A stretch of 64,000 bases of DNA from Streptomyces dioscori (lineage in GTDB: Bacteria > Actinomycetota > Actinomycetes > Streptomycetales > Streptomycetaceae): NCBI RefSeq assembly GCF_003024195.1, contig NZ_KZ679043.1:186001-250000 (forward strand), given 5' to 3'. The notes beneath the pieces are model-generated. The model had not been told where the DNA came from, ran no database searches, and saw nothing but the letters and a program-made list of their open reading frames with translations. A program made the translations under genes and the position numbers. Positions 1-10,915 of the stretch are shown here, one piece after another (position 1 is the first letter of the stretch; each line of letters opens with the position of its first letter).

Positions 1-234
1 GCCGAGGGTCTCGGCGAGCACGGCGGAGGCGCCGCCGTGCAGGAGTCCGTAGGGCTGGGTGTTGCCCTCGACCGGCATGGTGCCCACGACGCGGTCCGCG
101 GAGGCCTCGATGATCTGGACGCCCATACGGGTGCCGAGGTGTCCGGCGGAGAACATGGCGACCAGGTCCACGCCGAGTGCCGAGTACTCGTCGATGACCT
201 CTTGCGGGAACTTCACGTGGTGCTGCTCGCCCAT
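1..234 (-). CDS. PaaI-family hotdog thioesterase, 3' end outside window
   Basis: The 78 visible codons are the N-terminal part of a hotdog-fold acyl-CoA thioesterase of the PaaI/YdiI type. The visible core reads through VGTMPVEGNTQPYGLLHGGA, where the HGG motif sits on the hotdog helix and carries the family's substrate-binding region. The ATG at 234 opens the frame and is followed by a short polar leader (MGEQHHVKFPQEV). The gene runs off the left edge, so the rest of the domain is not visible. Such proteins hydrolyse acyl-CoA or aryl-CoA thioesters in the cytoplasm, but the substrate cannot be read from this fragment. It is transcribed in the same direction as the molybdoenzyme gene upstream of it, 70 bp away. 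Confidence 0.85.
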   Translation of the reverse strand, partial: MGEQHHVKFPQEVIDEYSALGVDLVAMFSAGHLGTRMGVQIIEASADRVVGTMPVEGNTQPYGLLHGGASAVLAETLG

Positions 235-304
235 GGGTCCGTTTCCTTACGTCGTCGGTCGTGCGTCCGGAGCCCGGGTCCGGAACCCGCGTCTAAGCGA
301 ACGC

Positions 305-2584
<2,280 letters not shown>

Positions 2585-2771
2585 GTCGGCCTCCTCTTCG
2601 AGCACATGTGTGAGGTACGTCTCCGATCCTCCCACGTGGTACTGACACGGATCCTGCCCCGGTCCGGAGAACGGGCGGGAACGGGCGTGGAGGGAGGGGG
2701 GAACCGGGGAGAACCGGCACACGGACACCATCGTGGGCGGCGGGGCGGGACCGACTGTCAGTGGGGCGTGG

Positions 2772-2777
2772 CAGGAT
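2772..2777 (+). promoter_or_regulatory. Candidate -10 box for leaderless polA
   Basis: CAGGAT lies 7 nt before the GTG start of polA, which is the spacing expected if transcription begins at the start codon. No convincing -35 hexamer stands 17-18 bp upstream (an ACCGAC is at 2750). The start codon lacks a good ribosome-binding site, which fits a leaderless message. Confidence 0.35.
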
Positions 2778-2784
2778 CGGGGGT

Positions 2785-5511
2785 GTGGCAGAGACAGCAT
2801 CGAAGAAGACCGAGAAGACCTCCGGCGGGGGACGCCCCCGGCTGATGCTCATGGATGGGCATTCGCTGGCGTACCGCGCGTTCTTCGCGCTGCCCGCGGA
2901 GAATTTCACGACGGCGACGGGCCAGCCGACGAACGCGATCTACGGCTTCGCGTCGATGCTCGCCAACACGCTGCGCGACGAGTCGCCCACGCACTTCGCG
3001 GTGGCGTTCGACGTGTCGCGCAAGACGTGGCGCTCCGAGGAGTTCACGGAGTACAAGGCGAACAGGTCGAAGACGCCCGACGAGTTCAAGGGCCAGGTCG
3101 AACTGATCGGCGAGGTCCTGGACGCGATGAACGCCGAGCGGTTCGCCGTCGACGGCTTCGAGGCGGACGACATCATCGCCACGCTCGCCACGCAGGCCGA
3201 GGCCGAGGGCTTCGACGTGCTGATCGTCACCGGCGACCGCGACTCCTTCCAGCTGGTCTCCGAGCACACCACCGTGCTCTATCCGACCAAAGGCGTCTCC
3301 GAGCTGACCCGGTTCACCCCGGAGAAGGTCTTCGAGAAGTACGGGCTGACGCCGGCCCAGTACCCCGACTTCGCGGCACTGCGCGGCGACCCGTCCGACA
3401 ACCTGCCGGGCATCCCCGGCGTCGGTGAGAAGACCGCCGCGAAGTGGATCAACCAGTTCGGTTCGTTCGCGGAGCTGGTCGAGCGCGCCGAGGAGGTCAA
3501 GGGCAAGGCCGGGCAGAACTTCCGCGACCACCTGGAGTCGGTCAAGCTCAACCGCCGCCTCACCGAGATGGTGCGTGACGTCGAACTGCCGAAGGCGGTC
3601 CCCGACCTGGAGCGCGCTCCGTACGACCGCACGGCCCTCGCCATGGTCCTGGACACCCTGGAGATCCGTAACCCGTCGCTGCGCGAGCGGCTGCTCGCCG
3701 TCGACCCCGGGGCGGAGCAGGCCGAGGACGCGGCGCCGGTCGCCGCGGGCGTGGCCGTGGACGGCACGGTCCTCGACGCGGGCGAGCTGGGCCCCTGGCT
3801 CACCGAGCACGGCACGACCGTCCTCGGTGTCGCCACGGTCGACACCTGGGCGCTCGGTACGGGATCGGTCGCCGAGGTCGCCCTCGCCGCGGCCGACGGG
3901 GCGGCGGCCTGGTTCGACCCGTCGCAGCTCGACGAGAGCGACGAGAACGCCTTCGCGCGCTGGATCTCCGATGCCGACAGCCCCAAGGTGCTGCACAACG
4001 CCAAGGCGGTCATGCGGGTCTTCGCCGAGCACGGCTGGAGCGTCGCGGGCATCTCCATGGACACCGCCCTCGCCGCCTACCTCGTCAAGCCGGGCCGGCG
4101 CTCCTTCGACCTGGACGCGCTGTCCCTGGAGTACCTCGGCCGGGAGCTGGCGCCCGCCGCGACCGCCGACGGACAGCTCGCCTTCGGCGCCGACGAGGGC
4201 GCCGAGGCCGACGCGCTGATGGTGCAGGCCCGCGCCGTCCTCGACCTGGGCGAAGCCTTCGGGGAGCGACTGAAGGAGGTCGGCGCGGCCGATCTGCTCC
4301 AGGACATGGAGCTGCCCACCTCCGAGCTGCTCGCCCGGCTGGAGCGGCACGGCATCGCGGCGGACAGGGCCCACCTGGAAGCCATGGAGCAGATGTTCGC
4401 CGGCGCGGTCCAGCAGGCCGTGAAGGAGGCGCACGCGGCGGTCGGGCACGAGTTCAACCTCGGCTCGCCCAAGCAGCTCCAGGAAGTCCTCTTCGGTGAA
4501 CTGGGCCTGCCCAAGACGAAGAAGACGAAGACCGGCTACACGACGGACGCCGACGCGCTCGCCTGGCTCGCCGCCCAGACCGACCACGAACTGCCCGTCA
4601 TCATGCTCCGCCACCGCGAGCAGGCGAAGCTGCGAGTCACCGTCGAGGGCCTGATCAAGACGATCGCCGCGGACGGCCGCATCCACACCACGTTCCACCA
4701 GACGGTCGCCGCGACGGGCCGCCTCTCGTCGCAGGACCCGAACCTGCAGAACATCCCGGTGCGCACCGAGGAAGGCCGCGCGATCCGCCGCGGCTTCGTG
4801 GTCGGCGAGGGCTTCGAGTCCCTCATGACCGCCGACTACAGCCAGATCGAACTGCGCGTGATGGCCCACCTGTCGGAGGACGAAGGCCTCCTTGCGGCCT
4901 TCACGTCCGGCGAGGACCTGCACACCACCGTCGCCTCCCAGGTGTTCTCCGTGGAGCGCGACGCCGTCGACGCGGAGATGCGCCGCAAGATCAAGGCCAT
5001 GTCGTACGGGCTCGCGTACGGGCTGTCCGCGTTCGGGCTCTCCCAGCAGCTCAACATCGACGCGGGTGAGGCGCGTGGCCTGATGGACACGTACTTCGAG
5101 CGCTTCGGCGGGGTGCGGGACTATCTGCGCCGGGCGGTCGACGAGGCGCGGGCGACGGGGTACACGGCGACGCTCTTCGGACGCCGCCGCTACCTTCCCG
5201 ACCTCAACAGCGACAACCGGCAGCGGCGCGAGGCCGCGGAGCGGATGGCGTTGAACGCGCCGATCCAGGGCACGGCCGCGGACATCGTCAAGATCGCGAT
5301 GCTGAACGTGGACAAGGCGCTGCGGGAGGCCGGGCTGACGTCCCGGATGCTCCTCCAGGTCCACGACGAAATCGTCCTGGAGATCGCTCCGGGCGAGCGG
5401 GCGAAGGCGGAGGAACTGGTCCGCCGGGAGATGGCCGCGGCGGTGCGGCTGCGGGCCCCGCTGGACGTCTCGGTGGGCTCGGGGCGCGACTGGGAGTCGG
5501 CAGCGCACTAG
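2785..5511 (+). CDS. polA: DNA polymerase I
   Basis: A 908-residue family A DNA polymerase for gap filling, Okazaki-fragment processing and excision repair. Residues about 20-310 form the 5'-3' exonuclease (MDGHSLAYRAFF, VTGDRDSFQL, helix-hairpin-helix GIPGVGEKTA). Residues about 330-510 occupy the 3'-5' exonuclease fold but lack the DEDD metal ligands (GVATVDTWALGTG at the expected site), as is usual for actinobacterial PolA, so proofreading is probably absent. The C-terminal polymerase has motif A (DYSQIELRVMAHLSED), the O-helix (RRKIKAMSYGLAYG) and motif C (VHDEIVLE). The GTG at 2785 gives the family's usual N-terminus; a GTG at 2761 is possible but would add an atypical extension. Confidence 0.97.
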   Translation: MAETASKKTEKTSGGGRPRLMLMDGHSLAYRAFFALPAENFTTATGQPTNAIYGFASMLANTLRDESPTHFAVAFDVSRKTWRSEEFTEYKANRSKTPDEFKGQVELIGEVLDAMNAERFAVDGFEADDIIATLATQAEAEGFDVLIVTGDRDSFQLVSEHTTVLYPTKGVSELTRFTPEKVFEKYGLTPAQYPDFAALRGDPSDNLPGIPGVGEKTAAKWINQFGSFAELVERAEEVKGKAGQNFRDHLESVKLNRRLTEMVRDVELPKAVPDLERAPYDRTALAMVLDTLEIRNPSLRERLLAVDPGAEQAEDAAPVAAGVAVDGTVLDAGELGPWLTEHGTTVLGVATVDTWALGTGSVAEVALAAADGAAAWFDPSQLDESDENAFARWISDADSPKVLHNAKAVMRVFAEHGWSVAGISMDTALAAYLVKPGRRSFDLDALSLEYLGRELAPAATADGQLAFGADEGAEADALMVQARAVLDLGEAFGERLKEVGAADLLQDMELPTSELLARLERHGIAADRAHLEAMEQMFAGAVQQAVKEAHAAVGHEFNLGSPKQLQEVLFGELGLPKTKKTKTGYTTDADALAWLAAQTDHELPVIMLRHREQAKLRVTVEGLIKTIAADGRIHTTFHQTVAATGRLSSQDPNLQNIPVRTEEGRAIRRGFVVGEGFESLMTADYSQIELRVMAHLSEDEGLLAAFTSGEDLHTTVASQVFSVERDAVDAEMRRKIKAMSYGLAYGLSAFGLSQQLNIDAGEARGLMDTYFERFGGVRDYLRRAVDEARATGYTATLFGRRRYLPDLNSDNRQRREAAERMALNAPIQGTAADIVKIAMLNVDKALREAGLTSRMLLQVHDEIVLEIAPGERAKAEELVRREMAAAVRLRAPLDVSVGSGRDWESAAH

Positions 5512-5564
5512 CTCCGCAGGGGGCCGGTTGTTCATCTGCGGGCCCGGCGGGGGTTGGCCGCGCA

Positions 5565-5859
5565 GTTCCCCGCGCCCCTGGGTTGGCCTGGGTGGGGGCT
5601 GATCGCGCCGTTCCCCGCGCCCCTGAAGGGGCTGGCTTGGGTTGGGGGTCGGGGGTCGTCTGCGGGCCCGGTGGGGGCTGGTCGCGCAGTTCCCCGCGCC
5701 CCTAAAGGCGAAAGACCAGGGCGCAGCCCCGTCTTTCAGGGGCGCGGGGAACGGCGCAGTCTTTTGTCTTTTGGGGGCGCGGGGAACGGCGCAATCTTTT
5801 CGTCTTTTAGGGGCGCGGGGAACGGCGCAATCCTTTTGCCCCTCAGGGGCGCGGGGAAC
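5565..5859. repeat. Seven copies of dispersed repeat GTTCCCCGCGCCCCT in head-to-head array
   Basis: This gene-free stretch after polA (5512-5971) contains three forward copies of GTTCCCCGCGCCCCT (5565-5579, 5610-5624, 5689-5703) and then four copies of the reverse complement (5738-5752, 5773-5787 with one change, 5809-5823, 5845-5859). The two groups face each other across an imperfect hairpin at 5710-5737 (GAAAGAC paired with GTCTTTC), so the whole block could fold into a long cruciform or act as a bidirectional terminator. The flanking words GGGGGCTGGTCGCGCA also recur. Further single copies lie at 17665, 22803 and 34214, a diverged one at 21314, and two inside hrpB. Confidence 0.85.
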
Positions 5860-5971
5860 TGCGCGATCAGCCCCCACCGGGCCGCAGACTTAACCCAGCC
5901 CCCGGACGGCCCGTCACCCGCCTGGACCCCGACCAGGCGCCCCCCGCGGAGCCCCCCGCCAGGATGCGGGC

Positions 5972-6787
5972 ATGGGTCCTCACATACGGAACACGCGGTA
6001 CGTACCGCAGGTACGACACTGCCGCACCGCCCTCGTCGCAGCCCTGGCCTCGGCCCGCTTCACCCCGGTCCCCGCCGTCTCGGCCACCGCGGCCACCCCC
6101 AGATTCCCGTCGGGCACAGCGGGCACAGCGGGCACGTTCGACGGGTCCTGGCCGGCCGACGCCACCAGCCACCGTTTCCTGCCCGACGACCCTGACGACC
6201 CGGACGACCCCACCTGCCACGCCCCTCGCCTCGCTGCCCGCCTGTCGCACGACATCCGCGCCGCGCTGTCGTCCAGGCGCGGCACGGTGTCCGTGGCCGT
6301 ACGCGACGACCTGGGCCTGGTCTGCGAGCTGGCGGGCGAGCGTCAGTACGACTCCGCGGGCATCGCCAAGGTGCTGGTCATGGAGGGGCTCCTGCGGCGG
6401 GCGGAGCAACTGGGCAGGTCACTCACCCGCGCCTGCGGACTCGGCCTGCTCGCCGAGGTCCGCGCGGACCGGCGCGGGGGCGTCCCCGCGGGCAAGGGCC
6501 ATCCCTACCCGGCCCGCCCGGTCGTCGTCCTGACCCACGACAACCCCACCAAGGCGTACGGCGTCCGCACCATCGAGCGCATAGCCCAGGTCGTGCACCG
6601 GGGCCTGGGACAGGGCGGCGGCCCCGGCCGCGCAGTCGTCCCGGAGACGCCGGGGACGTCGGGGACGCTGGGAGCACCGGAGATACCGGAGACAGCGGAG
6701 GCGCTGCTCAGCGAGGAACCGGATGGTTCGGCTCCGTACGAGCCGCTGCCGGGCCGGGACGAACCGGAGCCGGGCGCCACACCCTGA
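5972..6787 (+). CDS. Degenerate class A beta-lactamase-like serine hydrolase
   Basis: A 271-residue open frame with an alanine-rich start and a low-complexity stretch containing DDPDDPDDP. Residues about 100-160 resemble the N-terminal lobe of actinobacterial beta-lactamase-related serine hydrolases (GTVSVAVRD, then YDSAGIAKV). At the position where the family has the catalytic S-x-x-K, this protein reads G-I-A-K, so the nucleophilic serine appears lost. The frame then jumps to what resembles the family's C-terminal strand (VVVLTHDNPTKAYGVRTIE), with most of the middle missing. I read it as an inactivated, internally deleted enzyme that still has an open frame. CAGGAT sits 6 nt before the ATG, suggesting a leaderless start. 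The last 80 bp overlap the convergent gene's 3' end. Confidence 0.5.
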   Translation: MGPHIRNTRYVPQVRHCRTALVAALASARFTPVPAVSATAATPRFPSGTAGTAGTFDGSWPADATSHRFLPDDPDDPDDPTCHAPRLAARLSHDIRAALSSRRGTVSVAVRDDLGLVCELAGERQYDSAGIAKVLVMEGLLRRAEQLGRSLTRACGLGLLAEVRADRRGGVPAGKGHPYPARPVVVLTHDNPTKAYGVRTIERIAQVVHRGLGQGGGPGRAVVPETPGTSGTLGAPEIPETAEALLSEEPDGSAPYEPLPGRDEPEPGATP

Positions 6788-7562
6788 CCGCCACGGCGTA
6801 CGCGGCGAATCCGGCGGCCAGCCCGGCCCCCGCCCCGAAGCACACGGTGGGAATCAGCTCCCATGGCTCGGCCCGCGACCCCCAGTAGTCCCACCAGCGC
6901 GTCGCCCGCTGTACGGCCGCCACCGCCGCGCAGCCGCCGATCAGGGCCCCCGCGAGCCACCGGTCACGCACCGAGAGCGCGGGAACGCCCACCGGCTCGG
7001 CGGCAGGCTGCCGCCGCAGGGCCACCACCAGGAACACCGCGATCACCACGGCCGCGAGCGCCGAACCGCCGTACTGCAGATACCAGTACAAGGGCGATCC
7101 CGCGATCTCCCGCCCCAGGACGGGCAGGACCCGCATGCCCCACCGGTCGAGATGTGTGAACGCGTCCCACACGACATGGGTGAGCGCCCCGGACACCGCC
7201 GACACGTACCACCACAGGGCGAGTGGGAGGCGCGGACGGGCGGGCGGCGCACCGCAGCGCAGGAAGGCGCCGACCCTTCCCTGCCGACTGCGCGGCAGCA
7301 GCGCCACCAGCGGCTCCCGCAGCACCAGCCAGGCGCCCACGAGCGCCCAGGCGACCAGGACGTCGAAGGTGAACACCCCGGTGAAGGAGTGCGTGAAATC
7401 GCCGAACTCCATTGCCTCCGGCAGCACACTCGCCGCGTAATAGGTCATGTCGGGCGCGAACGAACCGGCCACGAGTACGGCAGGAACCAGCCGGCCCCGT
7501 CCGGACCCGTCGGCGCGCACCGCCGGCAGGACGGCGGCGGCATGACTGAGAGTGAACGGCAA
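6708..7562 (-). CDS. DUF4184-family integral membrane protein
   Basis: A 284-residue membrane protein of the DUF4184 family, whose members begin PFTLSHAAAVLP as here and resemble membrane metal-dependent hydrolases. The conserved His in TLSHAA, then FAPDMTYYA, HSFTG and THVVWDAFTHLD form the expected cluster of His/Asp residues near membrane faces, followed by several hydrophobic helices. The start is TTG at 7562, chosen because the family N-terminus begins there and GGAG stands about 5 nt upstream; the frame is open much further upstream but without homology. Function is unknown. Its 3' end overlaps the convergent degenerate hydrolase by 80 bp. Confidence 0.82.
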   Translation of the reverse strand: MPFTLSHAAAVLPAVRADGSGRGRLVPAVLVAGSFAPDMTYYAASVLPEAMEFGDFTHSFTGVFTFDVLVAWALVGAWLVLREPLVALLPRSRQGRVGAFLRCGAPPARPRLPLALWWYVSAVSGALTHVVWDAFTHLDRWGMRVLPVLGREIAGSPLYWYLQYGGSALAAVVIAVFLVVALRRQPAAEPVGVPALSVRDRWLAGALIGGCAAVAAVQRATRWWDYWGSRAEPWELIPTVCFGAGAGLAAGFAAYAVAVRVWRPAPVRPGPAAARTEPNHPVPR

Positions 7563-7844
7563 CTGGGCTCCAAGCGAACAGTATTGACCGGGCCGGAGGG
7601 CCTCATGATCGGTGACGTCCGGTATGTGGAAACGGTTCCCGGATCCACGGCATGGCGAGCAGCCGCCGGGGAAGGACAAACGGGATATGGCCAACCGGTG
7701 AAGACCGGTCCCGAACAGGTGTCTGCGCGGCAGAAGTTGTCGTAGGGTCGCCTGGGTCGCCGTATGGGGGGCATACGGCCGCACGACCGGACAGCAGGGG
7801 AACGCGCGGAGCACGGACGGACGTCCACGGGAGGGGTTCACGCA

Positions 7845-9545
7845 ATGGCGGCGCAATTCGGCAGGCGAGTCGTCAAGGGGGCGGCGACGACCGCCGTGGC
7901 CGCACTCGCGGTCGCGGCTCTGTCCGCATCCCAGGCCCCGGGTGTCACGGACACCCCCCAGGGCAGGCAGAACGCCAACTCCCAGCCCTCGCCCGATGTG
8001 AACGCCGACGACAGCGCGACCGGCAACTCGCCGTACTACACGGACCTCCCGCCGCTGAACACCCCGAACCCGTCGCCCAGCGAGAGCAGTGACATCCCCG
8101 GTTCCGGCGGCGACACCGAAGGCGGCATACCCGCGACCGTCCTCGCCGCCTACAAGAAGGCCGAGACGTCGCTGGCCGGGTCCAAGCCCGGGTGCAACCT
8201 CCCCTGGCAACTCCTCGCGGCCATCGGCAAGGTCGAGTCAGGGCACGCCCGCGGCGGCCGCCTCAACGCCGACGGGACGACCAGCTCGCCCATACTCGGC
8301 CCGGTCCTCAACGGCGTCGGCTTCGCGCGGATCACCGACACCGACGGCGGCGCGTACGACGGGGACACCACCCACGACCGCGCCGTGGGCCCCATGCAGT
8401 TCATCCCCTCCACCTGGGAATGGTCGGGCCGCGACGGCAACGGCGACGGCAAGAAGGACCCCAACAACATCTACGACGCGGCCCTCGCGGCCGGCCACTA
8501 CCTGTGCCGGTTCAACTGGGACCTGTCCGACAGCGCCGACCTCAGGCGCGCCATCCTCAGCTACAACAACTCGACGGACTATCTGAACACCGTCCTGACG
8601 TGGCTGGAGTACTACCGCAAGGGCACCCACGAAATTCCGGACGGCACGGGCTCGCTGCCTTCCCACCGCAGCGACAACGGCACCGGCAGCGGCGGCGCGA
8701 GCCCCGGTCCGACGTCTCCGGCCGCCACCCCGCCCAGCAGCCAGAGCCCGGGTGGCGGCACCACGAGCCCGAAGCCGAAGCCGCCGACCACGACCCCGCC
8801 CACGACGCCTCCGCCCACCACGACGCCTCCGACGACCCCGCCCCTCACGCCCACCGAGACGGTGGACCACCTGGAGGACGCGGGCACCGGGAAGCTCACC
8901 GCGACCGCGGGCGACACCTTCGCCGAGAAGATCAGCGCCCGTACGGAGACCAAGGCCGGCAAGGCCGTCGCGAAGGTCCGGGTCCGGTTCACGATCACCG
9001 GCGACACCGACACGACCTTCACCGGCGGCGAGAGCGTCGCGACCGTCGTCACCAACGCCTCCGGTGTGGCGACCGCGCCCGCGCTGAAGGCGGGCGAGAA
9101 GACCGGCGCCTTCAAGGTGCGCGCCACCGTCGTCGGCCGTACCGTCTCCGGCCTCGACTACGCGGCGACGGTCACCGCCCGCCAGGCCGACGCCCTCGCG
9201 CGCACCACCGACACCGCGCTGACCTGCGTGCCGGGCGGCGAGTTCGCGGACCTGGTCGAGGTGAAGGCCACCTACAAGGGCGCCGCCGCGGACGGTGTCG
9301 CCGCGACCGCCACGCTCATCAAGGCGGCGGACGACGCCACCGAGAACGACAAGGGCCCGTACTTCAAGGACGCGGATGAGAAGGCGGTACGCACCCTGGC
9401 CGGCCTCAAGACCGGCAAGGACGGCCTGCTGAAGCTGCCGAAGCTGTACGCGGACGACACGGAGGGCACGTACCTGCTGCGGATCACCACGACCGGCGGC
9501 GCCACCCTGACCGTCGAGCTGAAGGTGGCGGCGGCCGCCTCGTAG
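7845..9545 (+). CDS. Secreted lytic transglycosylase with Ig-like C-terminus
   Basis: A 566-residue exported protein. Residues 1-40 form a signal peptide (basic VVKGAAT followed by an alanine/valine-rich core). Residues about 110-270 are a soluble lytic transglycosylase fold, with the catalytic-glutamate region AAIGKVESGH, then GPMQFIPSTW and the YNNS segment of the goose-type/SLT family. A Pro/Thr linker (about 305-345) leads to one or two immunoglobulin-like beta domains (about 350-566) of the bacterial Ig/invasin type. It should cleave peptidoglycan glycan strands outside the membrane. The ATG at 7845 follows GGGAGGGG. The 282 bp upstream, shared with the divergent DUF4184 gene, show no riboswitch I can recognise. 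Confidence 0.88.
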   Translation: MAAQFGRRVVKGAATTAVAALAVAALSASQAPGVTDTPQGRQNANSQPSPDVNADDSATGNSPYYTDLPPLNTPNPSPSESSDIPGSGGDTEGGIPATVLAAYKKAETSLAGSKPGCNLPWQLLAAIGKVESGHARGGRLNADGTTSSPILGPVLNGVGFARITDTDGGAYDGDTTHDRAVGPMQFIPSTWEWSGRDGNGDGKKDPNNIYDAALAAGHYLCRFNWDLSDSADLRRAILSYNNSTDYLNTVLTWLEYYRKGTHEIPDGTGSLPSHRSDNGTGSGGASPGPTSPAATPPSSQSPGGGTTSPKPKPPTTTPPTTPPPTTTPPTTPPLTPTETVDHLEDAGTGKLTATAGDTFAEKISARTETKAGKAVAKVRVRFTITGDTDTTFTGGESVATVVTNASGVATAPALKAGEKTGAFKVRATVVGRTVSGLDYAATVTARQADALARTTDTALTCVPGGEFADLVEVKATYKGAAADGVAATATLIKAADDATENDKGPYFKDADEKAVRTLAGLKTGKDGLLKLPKLYADDTEGTYLLRITTTGGATLTVELKVAAAAS

Positions 9546-9562
9546 CCCCGAAGACGCCTCGA

Positions 9563-9596
9563 CCGCGCCCCCTCACCCGTCGGTGAGGGGGCGCGG
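9563..9596 (+). terminator. Strong hairpin terminator
   Basis: A perfect 15-bp stem (CCGCGCCCCCTCACC at 9563-9577 with its complement at 9582-9596) closes a 4-nt loop 18 bp after the transglycosylase stop codon and is followed by TTCGTTGT. It separates the transglycosylase from the next transcription unit. Confidence 0.85.
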
Positions 9597-9733
9597 TTCG
9601 TTGTGTGCGCAACGTGTTCTCATCTGGCCCGCCCGTTGCTACGGTGCCCGACCTGACGATGTATCAGTTCCACGGGCCGGTTCCGCTCGGTCCCGCTCCA
9701 TGTCCTCGGTTCCGCCTGTGCCGGGAGGCCCGC

Positions 9734-9868
9734 ATGCGCGCCCTGATCGCCGCCGCGACCGGTCTGGTCCTCGCGTTCGCGCTGGTCCTCCTCATCACGG
9801 CCATGGGTTCGCCGTCGGCCGAGACCTCACCGGAACCGCTGCTCACCACCGTCCCGAGCCACCCGTAG
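9734..9868 (+). CDS. Small single-pass membrane protein, SPW_0924-like
   Basis: A 44-residue protein that is nearly all one hydrophobic segment (MRALIAAATGLVLAFALVLL) with a short Thr/Pro-rich tail. It matches my memory of the small Streptomyces family named SPW_0924, which has no known function. GGGAGG stands 7 nt before the ATG. It lies 47 bp upstream of the DUF3068 gene in the same direction, so the two are probably cotranscribed. The segment could be an uncleaved signal anchor. Confidence 0.7.
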   Translation: MRALIAAATGLVLAFALVLLITAMGSPSAETSPEPLLTTVPSHP

Positions 9869-9915
9869 CGCACACCCGTGACGCACATCCACCACGCACA
9901 GGGAGGGCCGCCGAG

Positions 9916-10908
9916 ATGCGCCGCAAGGCCAGCCTGATCCTGCTCGCCCTCGCCGTGTTCTTCGCGGCGCTGTCCCCGCTGCTGCGCTGGTACGCCTTCC
10001 CGCGCGTGGCCAAGGTCCCTGCCGACCAGTACCAGGACATGGTCCTGGAGGCGAAGGACGCGACCCTCCTCGACTACGGCTCGATGACGGCCAAGAAGGT
10101 CGACAAAGTCACCGTCGTGCAGACCCTCAAGGGCAACGTCGAGGCCTCCGAGAGGATCGAACGGACCGCGAACCGCGATGTCGTCGTCTGGGACGGCCTC
10201 TCCTACGTCCAGGGCCCCGACGGCGAGATGGTCTCCCGGATCCCCGAGCGGTACATCTTCGACGCGCACACCCAGGAACCCGTCCACGCCACCGGCGAGA
10301 GCGTCGACGGCGACCCCGTCCGGCGCGAGGGCATCGAGTTCAAATGGCCCTTCCTCACGGAGAAGAGGGACTACGAGTACTTCGACGCGCAGGCCCGGAT
10401 CACCGAACCCATCCACTACAAGGGCACACAGAACTTCCGAGGCGTCGACGTCTACTACTTCGAGCAGACCATCCCCTGGACCAAGGTGCCCTTCCCGAAG
10501 GTCATGCCCGTCGAAGGCATCACCGCGGAGTCGGTCGCAAAGACGGGCACGACCCGCTGGTACACCACGGTCCGCAAGTTCTGGGTCGAACCCGTCACCG
10601 GAGCACCCGTCTACGGAGAGGAGATCCACCGGGAGGAGCTGCGCGGCGGCACCCTCCTGGGCGACCGGGACAAGGTGACCGCCTTCGCCGGACACGTAAA
10701 AATGCGTGAGGACTACATCCGCTCGACCGTCGACCTGGTCAAGTCCCAGCGGCTCCTCGTCGCGCTGATGTCCTCGTACCTGCCCTGGGGCTTCCTCGTC
10801 CTGGGCGTCGGACTCCTGGCCCTCTCCCTCTACCTGGAGGCCCGCAGCCGCCGCCCCGGCGACCCGTCACCGACGCAGAGCCGGGAACCGGAACCGCTGA
10901 GCGCCTGA
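9916..10908 (+). CDS. DUF3068 family membrane-anchored protein
   Basis: A 330-residue DUF3068 protein. One transmembrane helix lies at each end (about residues 5-22 and 275-300), leaving a large domain on the outer face. This domain is rich in beta structure and aromatic motifs (YVQGPDGEMVSRIPERY, KGTQNFRGVDVYYFEQ). The family is widespread in Actinobacteria and its role is not established; envelope or lipid handling is only a guess from topology. The ATG at 9916 follows GGGAGG. The short basic C-terminal tail after the second helix is probably cytoplasmic. Confidence 0.88.
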   Translation: MRRKASLILLALAVFFAALSPLLRWYAFPRVAKVPADQYQDMVLEAKDATLLDYGSMTAKKVDKVTVVQTLKGNVEASERIERTANRDVVVWDGLSYVQGPDGEMVSRIPERYIFDAHTQEPVHATGESVDGDPVRREGIEFKWPFLTEKRDYEYFDAQARITEPIHYKGTQNFRGVDVYYFEQTIPWTKVPFPKVMPVEGITAESVAKTGTTRWYTTVRKFWVEPVTGAPVYGEEIHREELRGGTLLGDRDKVTAFAGHVKMREDYIRSTVDLVKSQRLLVALMSSYLPWGFLVLGVGLLALSLYLEARSRRPGDPSPTQSREPEPLSA

Positions 10909-10915
10909 GGCGGGT

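Noticed and set aside
2758..5877. A 1039-codon minus-strand frame opposite polA
   Set aside because: It is the shadow of polA and runs into the repeat array; nothing in it resembles a protein family.
7563..7844. A c-di-AMP-type riboswitch in front of the lytic transglycosylase
   Set aside because: Such elements precede some Streptomyces cell-wall hydrolase genes, but I find none of the conserved elements here.
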